Notes: a model not told the origin generated them from the letters alone. Positions 12,576 to 24,330 are shown, numbered from the stretch's first letter. The stretch is DNA of 64,000 bases from Gongronella butleri (GCA_025201375.1 JAIWZP010000039.1:1-64000); one strand, 5' to 3'. Numbers and translations: made by a program.

Positions 12576-14326
12576 TTAAACGGCGGGATTGCCAGCCTTG
12601 GCTAACAAAGCCGTGATTGTAGAGGCATGCGACCATGTTAAATCGTACGCGCCCTGCATATAGCCATTTTGGCGATTGTACTAGGGAAAAAAAAAAGGAA
12701 TTGAGTGATCACGCGTCCACGTCTAGCTTGCATTTTACCTGTTCGCTGATGGAACCATTGCCATTTTGGTGATAATGGACAGTGGAAAGGAATTGATCGG
12801 CCGCATTGGCAATATTTTCAATCAGGGTCGTGTAAGCCGACGAGCCAACCGTGTAGGTGGTGCCCGACGCAGCACTGCTATCGAATTGCTTAAAGAAAGA
12901 TGCACTTGCGTCCGTCACCGAGACCGTGCCCGCGGCATTCCACTCGCTAATGGCACGATAATAGATCTCGGCAAACGTATTGGTGCCGATGAACCAAGGG
13001 TTGCCCTGAGACGTGCCGTGACCTAAAAAAACAACCAGTAATGAGACGCGACATCACGTCATCACGAGCAAAAATCTCCCCCCTCCCTTTTTTTCTTCTT
13101 CTTACCATCATACACGTCACCAGGATAACGACCAATGGCCGTGCCAAGCCAGCTGGGCAGGTTGCTATTCAATGGGTATTCGCTCTTCATGGCGTTTTGC
13201 AGCGCCACCGTCGTCGCAAGGACCTAATTTTTAGGGGAAAGCATTGTTTTAGCATTGCTTTGCGCGTTTTATCTCGCTTTTTTTTTTTTTTTTTTTTTTT
13301 ACCTTGTCGGAGCCGGCAGTGTAAAAACCATCGGCATTGCCGCCGTGGATCGCGCCCAAGAGGACGGCCACATCAAGGCCATTGGACTTGCTCGTATAGT
13401 CTTTTGTCACCTGGATGTAGCTGCCGGTCCAAAATCCATTGATCAACGACTCAATGGACGACACCGTCGACGAGTACGAGCTCGCATTGCTAGAGTCGCC
13501 ATTGTTCTTTGCGTACTCGGCTCCCTGAATCAACGCACGACGCATCACCTGGCGTGTTTTTAATAAAAAAAACAAGGTTAAACGCATATGTGCATAAATT
13601 TCTTGACTTACCATGAGCGTGAAAAAGTGCACACCTTGGACTTCTTCCCAAAGATCAAAGCACGAGTCCGAGTACGTGCTGACGACGTAGTCCAAATCCT
13701 TGTAAACATCTAAAAATCGGATGAGACACGTGTGTTGCAAGGATTTGCGCTCTTACATGACTTTGACGCGCTGTTGCCATTGTGTTTGTCATAGAGCATG
13801 AGCGTAGTCGCTCGCTCGGCAGGACCATCGTTCTGTGGCCTGCCCCACGGCCCTGTGAAGACTCCACCGTCTGGGTTGAATTTTGGCTCGCCAAGATTCA
13901 CGGTTTGGCTCTTTTCCACAAAGCTCAGGTACGACGTCAAGTCAGATGCCAATGCCGAGTCGCTGTTGCCATTGACTTGTTCGTTCACAAGCACGCGGAA
14001 GCTGAAAATTAAAAAAAATTGAGCATGACTTCTTTCTTCCCTCTTTTTTCTTTCTTTTCTTGTTTTACGTACCTAAGCGCGGAATCGCGCACCCAAGAGA
14101 AATAATAATTAGGATCAGACGTGCACTGGGACGCTGCAAGGAAACCCGGGGCTGTGTTGGGCAGATTGATGTTGTTAAGTATCATTTGCAAGCTGATAGG
14201 TTTTTGTTTCGCCGCCCACGCCGCAATGGTCGCATTGCCCGTTGGCCAGGTCGCGCGCTTGTCCAAGGGAGCCGCCAGAACCACGCTTGCCAGGTAGGCC
14301 ACGGTTGTCAGAGTAAGGGCTTTCAT
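12576..14326 (-). CDS. Secreted glucoamylase, GH15
   Basis: Seven exons: 14073-14326, 13757-14001, 13612-13709, 13303-13548, 13106-13223, 12739-13022 and 12576-12680; 1350 nt, 449 residues. A signal peptide ([18 protein letters not shown]) is followed by a Lys-Arg dibasic site suited to Kex2. GH15 landmarks are in order: [24 protein letters not shown] (general acid Glu), and NGSISEQ (general base Glu) followed by [10 protein letters not shown]. The enzyme releases glucose from non-reducing ends of starch-type glucans. There is no CBM20 or CBM21 starch-binding domain, so it resembles the short catalytic-only glucoamylases. A TATA box (TATAAAAAG) on the minus strand at 14394-14402 lies about 70 bp upstream of the ATG. 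A truncated copy of exon 1 and upstream DNA is at 22122-23085. Confidence 0.93.
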
Positions 14327-15505
14327 TTTTGTTTCTTTTTTTTTTTTTTTGAAAAAAAAGGGATCAGCAGGCATGCGTCTCCCTCAGGCTCCACTTTTTA
14401 TAGCACATTGAAACATGAGCAAATTAAGAGACGTCGCACGAGATCTGACTTGGGTCCTGAATGGCAAGTGTGGCCGAAAGAGGCGAGTCCGACCACATGC
14501 CGCCCGCCCCTGACGCTGGCCATTCAGGCACGCCATGATACTGGGCACACATGTCTTTTTCGTTCTTTCCCGCATGCACCCTGCTGTCGTCACCCTGGGA
14601 AAAATCTGAACGCGACATTCCGAATAGTCCTTTTTGCATGGAAATTTCGCATTTGCCTTTACAAATCAGCACGATGTCGCGGTTTTCTCCTCTTGCCCCG
14701 TATTTTTTAACGTTTCCCGTTTTCCCTCCACAATACAGAATCAATGCAACGCGCTGTCAGACCTTCTAAACACGTCCAACGAGCCATCATTGGCAATAAT
14801 TCTCCTTTTTATTGTCAAGAGGTGTCACCGCAATGACATGTTTTATAGGTCCATTTTTTTCTTCCGGGAGCAAGCTGTCGGCAACCCTTGCATGTCGCTT
14901 TACGATTTTTTTTTGCATGTGAGCCTCACTACAAATCTTGCTCGTTCCGGCTCATTGGTAACCAGAGTAGCGATGGAAGAACAAAACAAGATTTGCCAGG
15001 CCGATGCTCCAAAAACGGCTAATCTTGCCGCATTGTCGCTTTTTTTAATGAATCACACATCTGCATCTATTCGTGTGACAATCCCACTCGCGGAATCTTC
15101 AGAAAAGCATCTTTTCCCCTTGCCCCGTCCACTTTCCCCACTGTGGGGTAAAGAAATGCGTCCATCCCGTCACTTCCCGCTGGGCACGCTTGCTTTTGTT
15201 GGTGTTAAAAGTGCTTGGCAAATTGCCAACCTCATTAACCCAATTCATCGTACTCGTTGCACCTCTTTGTGCGCAAAAATCGCGCTTGAAATGACGCATC
15301 CCGCGTCGTGCAGTGTCAGCTGGCCGTTACAAACAAAGGAGCAAACCTTGTCAATTGTGCGCCGCCCCGGGCGCCTGACTTTGATGTGTGCAAAAGGTAT
15401 ACCCTTAATCTATTGATCATTTGTTTTTGATCTCAGGTTTTCTCGTCAGTATGATGATTTTCCGCGGAACAAATGGAAAAATGTCTAATTTCAGCAGATT
15501 TCAAG
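14098..15505 (-). repeat. Glucoamylase 5' region, copy 1 of a long direct duplication
   Basis: This segment (most of glucoamylase exon 1 plus about 1.2 kb upstream) is matched by 22122-23085 in the same orientation. Shared blocks include TTAGGATCRGAYGTG at the coding end, GCTGGGCACGCTTGCTTTT near 15180 and 22750, and CGCTTGAAATGACGCATCCC near 15285 and 22860. About 220 bp at 14810-15040 are present only in this copy. Identity is roughly four fifths in exon 1 by eye. Confidence 0.85.
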
Positions 15506-15719
15506 GGCTTTTTTTGAAACGAGAAGCGCCGAAATACTTTAGAGGCAAAGCTTTAGAGGCAATTTATTGCATGTATGACTTGCAATGGTCAGTATTAGAC
15601 CCGCTTGGTGAAAATTCGTGAAAACCGTGCACATCTCGACAACAGGGTGCTTGCCCTTGGACTGTTTATTTTGTTATTTTTTTGTAAAAAGAGAAGCCTT
15701 GAAATATCAAAGTGGTGGC

Positions 15720-16900
15720 GTTTACCCGTGATCCAAGTATGTTTTTAGCGCGAAAGACGAAAAACGCGTAAATTATTGCTTTGGCGCTGGGTATTCGCTA
15801 GCAAAACACAAATTTCGAGATTTCTCAAGACTGAGTGATCCGATTTGCGAAAAAAAACTTGGAGTCATTGGAGTCTTGAATCAACTATTTACTGACCCAA
15901 ATTTGGAGCCAAATGGTCAGGCGCATCGGGAGAAACGCGTAAAATATTGTTTGGCGCTGAGTTTTTACTAGCACACTCGAATCTCGAGATTTCTCTCAGG
16001 ACTGAGACATCCGATTCGCGAACAAAATTAACACCGCTAGAGAATCGGGTTTGCCATCAACTGGTCCAAATTTGGGACCAGATGAATAAGTTTCTGATGA
16101 AGGGCCAGTTTCATAGGCTAAAGGGGGTGAGATCAGCACCATTTGGTTTCGTACCGCGGCAACGGCTGAGCGCCCCGACACGTGAGATACCTCAAACGAA
16201 TCAACGGGCAAACGCGGTAAAAGCGCTTGTTGTTTGGGGATATCGCATCGAGTTTTCGGCAAGTTAGCTTTCAGGAGACGTTTTGATCCTGATTTGGCCC
16301 TGAATTTATGCAAAATGCATTTTCACAGGGCTGAGTCGTCCGATCTCTAGAAAAAATTGGAATCATCGAAGTTTTGGGTCGAGTATGCACTGGTCTAAAT
16401 TTGGCGTCATATGGTCAGGCTCATCGGGAGAAACGCGTAAAATATTATTTTGCGCTGGGGTTTCACTACCAAAACGAATCTCGAGCTTTCTCGCGACTGA
16501 GTGACCCGATTAGCGAAAGAACTTAACAACACTGAAGAACTGGGTCTATCATTAACTGGTCCAAATTTGGGACCAGATGAGCAAGTTTTTTGATGAAGCA
16601 CCAGCTTCAAAGGCGTAAATGGGGTAAGATCAGCAACATATTGCCTCGTACCGCGGCAACGGCTGAGTGCCCCAGCACGTGAGTCACCTCAAATGAATTG
16701 GTGGTCAAAAGCTGTAAAAGCGCTTGTGGTTGGGGATATCGCTTTATGTTTGCGGCGAGCTAGCCTTGAAGGGTCGTTTTGTTTTTGGTTTGGCCCTAAT
16801 TTTATGAAAAATGAATGTTCTTATGACTGAGTGATGCGATTTGGGAAAAAACTTGCGATCGCCGGCTTTTTGTGCTCAGCATCCTGTAACTCAAACATAG
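15720..16900. repeat. Diverged repeat units of about 0.2-0.5 kb
   Basis: At least three related units start near 15750, 15930 and 16430, each with GAAACGCGTAAAATATT, a TCGAATCTCGAGMTTTCTC block, a CCGATTNGCGAA block and CCAAATTTGGGACCAGATGA. Blocks reading CCGCGGCAACGGCTGAG occur at 16157 and 16651. A further unit lies at 480-720. Their translations are not clearly protein-like, so no gene is called. Confidence 0.75.
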
Positions 16901-17340
16901 AACACGATGAGCAAGATCCGGAGGACACGCACAGCAAAAAGTGGTAAGGGTTTGTCCATTTTGGCAGCGTACGCGACAGCCGCCCAACGTACCGACGCGC
17001 AAATCGCCTCAAATGAATCTGTGAAGAAAGACGGTAAAAGCACTTGCGTTTTGGAGACATTGCATTGAGATCTCGGCGAGTTGGTGTGCAAATACTCTGA
17101 AAACTCGCATTTTCGATGTTGGTTTGGCTGACATAATACTGGGTCGGCTCTGCCTGCCTGTCCATATTCACAATTATGAGCTTCTGCAAGCGTGAAAAAA
17201 AAATCAGTCAGTAATATCTCAGCAAGTGCCCGAAATATTATAAAATATCAACTTGGACAGTTTAACGCCAGTAAAAACGCCGCTGCGCTATGCATTGGCT
17301 CTCAATTTATTATAATCCTGGCAATTTTGAGCTTTAAGAA

Positions 17341-17373
<33 letters not shown>
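17341..17373 (+). repeat. Poly(A) tract of about 33 bases
   Basis: Uninterrupted A-run followed by CAGAGAAAAAA. It lies in gene-poor DNA between the repeat units and a decayed gene; a comparable run is at 18666-18692. Confidence 0.9.
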
Positions 17374-17374
<1 letters not shown>

Positions 17375-17530
17375 AGAGAAAAAAAAGGCACACTCATGCC
17401 AATTTTTTAAGAGGCGTGGGCCAGAAATTTCATTTGTCTGTAGCCCGCAGACTCACAAGAATTGAGCAGAGGGGGGATCCAAGGTGCAGTGTCAAAAAAG
17501 AGGAGACAAGAAAATTAAATGGACGAAACG

Positions 17531-18640
17531 CTATGCGTCATTTTCCTGGTAAAGATGCCGGATTGCTGCCATGACTTTGGAGGTCACGACAGAGAAAAGA
17601 AAAGGTGTCTCGTGGAAGACGAGCGTCCAACGAGCACGCCACTCTACATCTAAGGCGCAGGTGAAGAGGATAGCTGGCGAGATGGGCGGAAATGCTCGCG
17701 AGACAATGTCCAATCCTGATTTTGGTGAGTATTGAGCATGTCTTCCATGCCATTGACGGGATTGACAAAGATTGCCAGGCTTTAAGCTAAATGAGTACTC
17801 TGAACGGACAACGGAAGAGGAGGTGCATTTCATTTTTGTCGCGGACCTTATTGTAGACGCGGCAGACAGGGGAAGAGACCAATTCAGTGCCCATTTTTGC
17901 ACAAAGTGCCACTTGTGGGCGGCCGATTGACAGAAAGGCGGAAGAATGTGGAGCGTGTACGATGAAGCATGTGCTCGCGCCAGATTGAGGCCCAAGCAGG
18001 GCCGGTCCAAGCGGGAATTGGTGGGTTGTGGTGGGGGTGTTTTGCTAATTTGCGCTCGAACGCGTGACGAGGTCAAGCGGCGTTTGCTGGTAACCTTGAA
18101 ATTGATTGCGTCGAGCAGCACGTTGAAGGGGCCGAGATTCAGATCGTCGGTGATGTCAGCCCAGGGAACCCCATTGGTGTGGAAAAGGGGGGTAAAAAAG
18201 AACGTGCCACCAACATTTTGAGCCTGCGACATGGCCATCGGGTAATCGAGGTACACTGCCGGCGCTGGAGAGGCAGCTGGGTTGACAGAGGTGGGCAGCC
18301 AGCCGATTGGAGCGCGTCGAGCATGGTGGAGGGCGGATTCATGCCCAAATTAGGGTAGGATGGGCGTCAACATTGGATTCATGCCGCTCTTTGTGTTACC
18401 TTCCAATGATCTAATCACTGCGGATTTGGATTTTTCGTTTGTCAGGTCTGGATGGGCGTCCCACACGGATATGCTCGCCTGTGGCACTAGTTTTTTCTTT
18501 TTATGACGCGTCAAGTAGAAATGGTCGTCCGTGGACGTCTTGTGCAGTGTGGCACAAGGCAACTCCACGCGCTGCGCTGTCGTTGGGTCTCATTTAAACA
18601 GCACCTGAGGCCACTTTTTGGCATCAATGGAGTCAAAAGC
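17531..18640 (-). pseudogene. Unrecognised, frameshifted protein-coding remnant
   Basis: Minus-strand frames between 18640 and 17531 look protein-like but do not connect. A block with DHFYLTRH and SVWDAHPDLTNEKSKSA (18568-18350) should run into GMNPPSTMLDALQSAG (18348-18300) and then GWLPTSVNPA and YLDYPMAMSQAQNVGGTFFF (18300-18080). Each step needs a one- or two-base shift, near 18350 and near 18297, with no splice site there. Further downstream the frame becomes less protein-like. I recognise no family. It lies between the repeats and the LAGLIDADG gene, transcribed away from that gene. It could be a dead host gene or dead cargo of a mobile element. Confidence 0.4.
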
Positions 18641-18660
18641 GTTCTCAATGACAATGTGGT

Positions 18661-18692
<32 letters not shown>

Positions 18693-18853
18693 GAAGGGTG
18701 ATCCCCAAAAAAAGTTTGTTCACAGTGACAGTCCTCGCACGATCGCCTTGATCCTAATCTGCGGTACACCGCTCTCAATCTTTCTTTCTCTTTCTGCTCG
18801 TCCCCCCCTTTTTTTTTCATCCGTCAGCACCACTCAAGGCGAAAACAAAGGCA

Positions 18854-21747
18854 ATGCTACCTGGACAAACCGAACAGGGTAAAGCAAAGACTCGTTGTAT
18901 AAAACAAGATTGTTCCTTGAAGCTGACTCGTTTTTTCTCAAAAGGACGGTCCCAGGACCCTGACGCGCCTGAAGAAGCCAGTTACAACGTTTTGAGCGAC
19001 ACTGCCTCGTTTTTTTTCGACGATTCCATCCAAGAAGATCCCATGGACGTTGACGACGATATGGGCAGCGCAGAAAGCCACCATTACGATGTCACGGACG
19101 ATGACAATGATGATGCTAGCGACAATGCATCACTTTTGATCGACGACGAGTCGTTTGACGCGCTTTTCCTACCACAAGACGGCCAGCAAGACGACACCAC
19201 CGTGCAGCAGGTTCCTCCCAACCCACCAGAGAATCCCGAGGCCAATGACGATGGCGCAGCCGCCCAAAATGACCTCCAAAATTTGCAAATTCCACCATGC
19301 ATAACCCGCCTCGAGCTCACGCGTCGGTTCATCATCACCGGGCGGCAACGTCAGACATCAACTGTCGTGTCATTTGTGCCGCGGAATGAGGCGCCAGTGA
19401 ATTTTCCAGCCCGCGCAGAGTATGCAGATGGCCAAATCACATTGCGTATGGGTTATTTCATTGGCGTGTATGCGGGAGACGGCAACCACACCGCCAACAA
19501 CGTACGACGCATTGCCATTGCCTTCAAGGTGACAGAGACACCATTCTTGATCGATTTGATTCTTTATATCGGTGTCAATCATTTTACACTTGAGTAAGCA
19601 CCTAGACTTGAATATTTTTGGATTTTTCTTTGACGCAAAGATTTTTTTTTTCGCTGTAGATTCCTGGCCGATTATCAAAGCGCTATTAGCGGTGGCGAGA
19701 CGTGCGTCCCCAGCATTGTTATTCACACACGGGTAGAGCGAGGCTAATGTCACTTTTCTTTTCCTTTTTCTTTTTCTTTTTTTGTCAGTGTTGGTATTGG
19801 CCGTAACGGCAAGGTGCGTTGGGTCACTTATGACGACCATTTCCAAGCTTGGTGGATGGAGACGGGTTTGACAAGTTCGAAAATCTTGCGCGCCGACGTG
19901 ACGCGCCTCAATCGCGAATTTGCTCGCATCGAACTCAATGTTGGACGCGCTGCCTTCACCGTCATCTTTGCGGCAATTATACTTGGATTTTTGCATGCGG
20001 ACGGCTCGGTCTCCTATAAGTGGGTTGGCAGCGCCATGCTCCCACGCGTCACTTTTAGTAACATCTGTCTCCACAGCACGGACCGCGACTTCATGGTGTG
20101 GATGCAATCCAAAATTCGCGATTTGTATGGCATGAGCAGCACAATGAATTTGATGACTCGCGAACCTCCATTGTTAAACGTTTGGCGCCTGATTTTGTCA
20201 AACCGCAACACGGCACAATCCATGCTTGCCCCGGCCTTTGTGGCGCTCGTCAATGCAGGCCTCCCATTGCACGGAAAGATCGCGTTCCTGTACCGACTCC
20301 TTGCATTCAATCAAGTGTCCGAATCTTATATGCCACGCGCGCAAGCTGCGCGCCAGTCGTTGCCGGAGTTCCTCGGCGAACACGCAGCCACAGCAGAGGG
20401 CCGACTCATTGGCTCGTAAGATGGAAAGGGTCAGAAAAAACGATTGTCGCGCTCACCATTTCCCCTCCCTCTCTTTTTCTAGAGACCTCTACAAGCTGAA
20501 TTTTGCCAGTCTGGCGGCGTGGGTCGCACTCCTAGGCATTCCAATTGAGATGACTTCCATTTGGAGTCTCCAGACCCATGATGCCATTGAATGGATTCGA
20601 GACAACGTCAATTGGTGGCCAGTTTTGCAACAATACTGCCTCAACATCATGCAGCGAGTTGTCCCTGGAAGCATCAACATGCCTCTACCAGACTGGAGCG
20701 CTATTGCGGTGAGCTGCCGCTGTTCCTTGTGCGTGCAATGTCAGCGCTCATCCCTCTTTTTATTTATAGCAATATCTCATTTGCACACGTTGTGGTGCCT
20801 CACTGGCACGCTCAAGCGCTTCGGTTCATGTTTGTCGTGTAATTGGAATGGGTGTTCCGGCCAAAAAAAAAAAAATTGACATCTCTCTTTTTTTTAAACT
20901 TTAGAATCCCCCTTTTGATCACCACACGGACATTATTCCCTCAGAAAACATCGTGACTGGTCAGGTAAGCCGATGAATAGGCAATGGGAACGTTGCCTTG
21001 ACAAAATGCCACTGACTCGGCGTGATTTTATTTTAGCTGGGCGCGCTGGACCTGCAGCAAACGATTTTCCAAGCATATGTTGACTATTCCATCTTTACGT
21101 ACACCACCGTGGAAGAAAATGGGCGCCGTCAATGCGACGCCTGTGGCAATACCCTGCATCCGAACGCCTGGCGTAATCATGCGCGCCTGCACCTGGTAAG
21201 AAATGAGCAGCACGTGCCGTTGCCTCGGTCTAATCGTTTTTTCTTTAGTTTTCATGCGAGCCGCAGCTCTTTAATGACTATTGTTGTCATCCGTGTGGCC
21301 GTTTATTCCCTCATCGGCAGGCTGAAAATGTGCACATGCAATCCCCTGGGCATCACGTAAGACCAAAATGGCCCATGCTCGATTTTTTTTTTTTTTTTTG
21401 GACAGATCTACTGAATCTCACTCAATTTTTTTTTTTTTCGTTTCATCAGGCGACTGTGAATTTGCCACCAGTAAGCTAAATCTTAGGCAAATCGGATTGT
21501 GCCAATGCTCATGCACTGGCCTTTTTCTATAGGAAAACGTGGCCATTTGTGCTACATGTGGCGGCCGACACCTGGATGCTGCTACCATGGAACGCCACCG
21601 CCAGACCGCAGAGCACATTGTACGTCAAAACAGGGAGTGAGAGAGAACATATAGAGAGAGCCAAGTGCCATGGCAAGCGAGGAACGTTCAACATTGAGTC
21701 GCTCACGTTTTCCTTAAATTTAGAGAAATGAACTCATCTTCCAATAG
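18854..21747 (+). CDS. LAGLIDADG homing-endonuclease-like protein with C-terminal zinc fingers
   Basis: Twelve exons: 18854-18878, 18945-19593, 19660-19732, 19814-20415, 20483-20708, 20770-20838, 20905-20964, 21037-21195, 21249-21356, 21450-21470, 21533-21619 and 21724-21747; 2103 nt, 700 residues. After an acidic N-terminus (about residues 15-90), motif 1 is GYFIGVYAGDG (about 178-188) and motif 2 is ILGFLHADGSV (about 305-315), each with the catalytic acid, spaced as in two-motif LAGLIDADG enzymes. The C-terminus has a CxxC knuckle (about 530) and three C2H2 fingers: C-x2-C-x11-H-x3-H at about 601, and C-x2-C-x12-H-x5-H at about 634 and 670. LAGLIDADG plus C-terminal zinc binding is the architecture of yeast HO. 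It is a nuclear gene with many spliceosomal introns. The exon 3/4 junction is open to question: the nearer AG at 19787-19788 would break the frame, while the AG at 19812-19813 keeps it. Confidence 0.75.
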
Positions 21748-21879
21748 TACCAAGAGCGTCGTCAAGCACAAAACCAAGATCAGCAATGACCAATGTCACC
21801 CTTCTTTGCCACCACTTGCCGTATTTGACCTTCCCTGGACCACCCCACTCTATTTGACCTCATCCCTTTTTGACTTCCC

Positions 21880-22045
21880 CATGATCCCCCTGATTTTGAC
21901 CCCCTCCCCTGATTTTGACCCCCTTCCCTGATTTGACCCCCTTCCCTGATTTGATCCCCTTCCCTGATTTGATCCCCTTCCCTGATATCCCTCCCCTGAT
22001 TTGTCTCCCCTGATTTGACCCCCTTCCCTGATTTGACTCCCCCAC
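21880..22045 (+). repeat. Tandem repeat, ~19-bp CCCTGATTTGACCCCCTTC units
   Basis: About seven imperfect units of CCCTGATTTGACCCCCTTC, some shortened or with GATCC in place of GACCC. They lie between the stop of the LAGLIDADG gene and the truncated glucoamylase copy. Confidence 0.9.
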
Positions 22046-22121
22046 AATAAAATTGTGCATTTTTTCCTGTGACAAGCCGAATTAACAGGCAAAACGCAAT
22101 GTTTTTCTCGTTTTTTTGAAG

Positions 22122-23085
22122 ATAACAATTAGGATCGGATGTGGACAAGAACGCCGCAAGGGAACCCGAGGCCGTGTTGAGTGGATTGATGTTGTTGAGC
22201 ATCATTTCCAAGCTGATGGCCTGTTGCATTGCCATCCACGCCGCAATGATCACATTACCTATAAGCCAATTCACGCGTGCTTGTCCAAAGGAGCCGCCAA
22301 AACCGCGTTATCAGAGTCAGGGCTTTTATTTTGCTCTTTTTTTGAAAATTGAAAAAAAGGGATCAGCAGGGCACGCATGTCTTCGTTCTTTTCCGCGTGC
22401 GCGCTGGAAACATCTGAACGCGACAATTGCGAATGGTCCTTTTTGCATGAAAATTCCGCATTTACCTTTTGCATATCAACACGATGGCTCGATTTTTTCC
22501 TCTTGCCCCGTATTTTTATTCTTTTCTCGTATCCCTCCACAATACTGGGTCAATGGGACGCGATGTCACGCATTCTAAGCGTGCCCAATGAGCCACCTTT
22601 GGCATTAATTTTCCCACATTGTCACTTTTGTAATGAATTGCGCATCTGCATGTCTTTTCGTATGACAAGCCCACCCGCGAAATCGTTAGAAATAGCATCT
22701 TTCCCCACTGTGGGGGTAAAGAGGTACGCCCAGTCCCATCTTTTCCCGCTGGGCACGCTTGCTTTTATTTTTAAACTTGCAAAAAGTGCTCGGCAAGTGG
22801 CTCAACCTCACGAACCCCAGTTGTTGTACTTGTTGCAAATCCTTGTGCAGTAAAATCGCGCTTGAAATGACGCATCCCGCGTCGGTGGCGTCGTGGGTTG
22901 GCCAATCTCACTTTGAAAACAAAAAATGGAGCAAATATTGTCAATTGCGCGCCACCCCGGGCGCTTGGTTTTGACGTGTGCCAATGGCATATCTTTAATT
23001 TATCGATCCTTTGTTGTTGATCTCTCATTTTCTCGCCAATGTGTCGATTTTCGTGGAACAAACGGCAAAATTGTCTAATTTTAGC
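22122..23085 (-). pseudogene. Truncated glucoamylase exon 1 with upstream DNA, copy 2
   Basis: On the minus strand 22122-22280 corresponds to codons of glucoamylase exon 1 (MMLNNINPLNTASGSLAAF matches [19 protein letters not shown] of the intact gene). Similarity starts abruptly inside exon 1, at the codons for the SDPNYY motif, so exons 2-7 are absent. The start and signal-peptide region are damaged, and the TATA box of the intact gene has no counterpart. Upstream similarity continues to about 23085, missing about 220 bp found in copy 1. The copies are clearly diverged, so the event is not recent or the donor was a different allele. Confidence 0.85.
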
Positions 23086-23099
23086 ACGTTTAACGAAAT

Positions 23100-24330
23100 C
23101 CACTCTTTCCACTTGTCGGGTGCCCCTAAAAACCTGATAGAAATGATTCTTTGCGTCACTGGCTTCCGAATGAGGTCTTGCTTAGGACTCTACGAGCACG
23201 GAATCTCGAGAAGTCGCCAATTTCAAAAACCACGAATTTTCAAAGGGGTGCCCCTGGGATTCCAAAAATCGGAAAACCAAGGTCGTCCAATTGCTTTGAT
23301 ACCTGCACTATAGATGGAACACGGTGAAAAACGAACAATACCGGCGTCATAAACCGGGGCCAAAAGGCGCCATCGACAGATGAATGCAAAATAGGCACAA
23401 AGAGGTCCTATTTTGGGTCCCTGACCAATGTGACAAAAACGCATTGCAGTGCGACGAATCTGGGACCGATGGAAAGAGAACGACCGCGAACGTATTCTGC
23501 TCATTAGGTTTACCAAGAATTCGCGGAAAGAATGGCGAGAAAAGGCCTGCGCCACAAATACACATTTTTGCAAAATTTTTAAACCGTGGTATTAGACGCG
23601 TCAGTCACCGGACGCGGTCCTCGGGCTTGCGGATTTTGTGCCTGGTGGCCATGGCTCCATGATAGTGACATCAGAAAGGTTCTAGCGCGTGTTCCCGTCA
23701 AACGCGACGCGTTTCAAATTTAACCTTCAAATGCTCGTTGTTCAGAATTGAGCCGATCGATCCGGCTCCTTTTTGGCCCTTTTGGCACCTTTTCGATTGG
23801 GGCTACGATATGAGGAGGGGCTGGTGCAAATCTGAGAACCTCGGTTTCCGAATTTTCGACGCGTCTCATTTTGCGCAATTTCCTGAATTTGCCAAAAGCG
23901 CCGTCGGATCATCTCGGGGTGGGCACGCTTTTCATCATTTCGTTGCGCTGAATCCATTCGAGTGCTGAAACGCGTCGATTGGCTTTGTTCTTGCCGAGTC
24001 AAGGCACGAAAGTGTGCTTTGGCTCAACCTATGGGTTCACCGACCAAAAACACAGACAAATTACCTTGAGGCCGGCTCGGTTTTTCATTGTCTCGTTGCA
24101 CTGAATCCATTGGAGCGTTGACACGTGTCGATTTGGCTTTGTCGTTGCCGAGTAAAAAAGTCGAAAGCGTGATGCCTAGCCCATCTTTTTGAGTTCATCG
24201 ACTAAAAACACCATTGAATCAATTTGGAATGGGCACCCTTTTTCATCGTTTCGTTTGCATTGAACCGATCCGCGTGGTGACGCTTTTGTTCTTGCCGAGG
24301 AAAAGCTCGAAGTCATGATTTGCCCGTTTT
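23100..24330. other. Gene-free DNA with three diverged ~170-bp repeats
   Basis: Three related units follow each other at about 23930, 24090 and 24235. Each has a CATCRTTTCGTTGCACTGAA-like block, CGATTTGGCTTTGTYCTTGCCGAG and then a GACTAAAAACACC block, the last being partial. No protein-like frame was found. The rest, to 25178, is also without a gene; it contains T-rich promoter DNA upstream of the cyclin gene. Confidence 0.6.

Noticed and set aside
14634..15416. A 260-codon open frame on the + strand upstream of the glucoamylase gene
   Set aside because: It lies antisense in the duplicated upstream DNA. The second copy (22377-22853) does not keep the frame, and the sequence has no recognisable domain.
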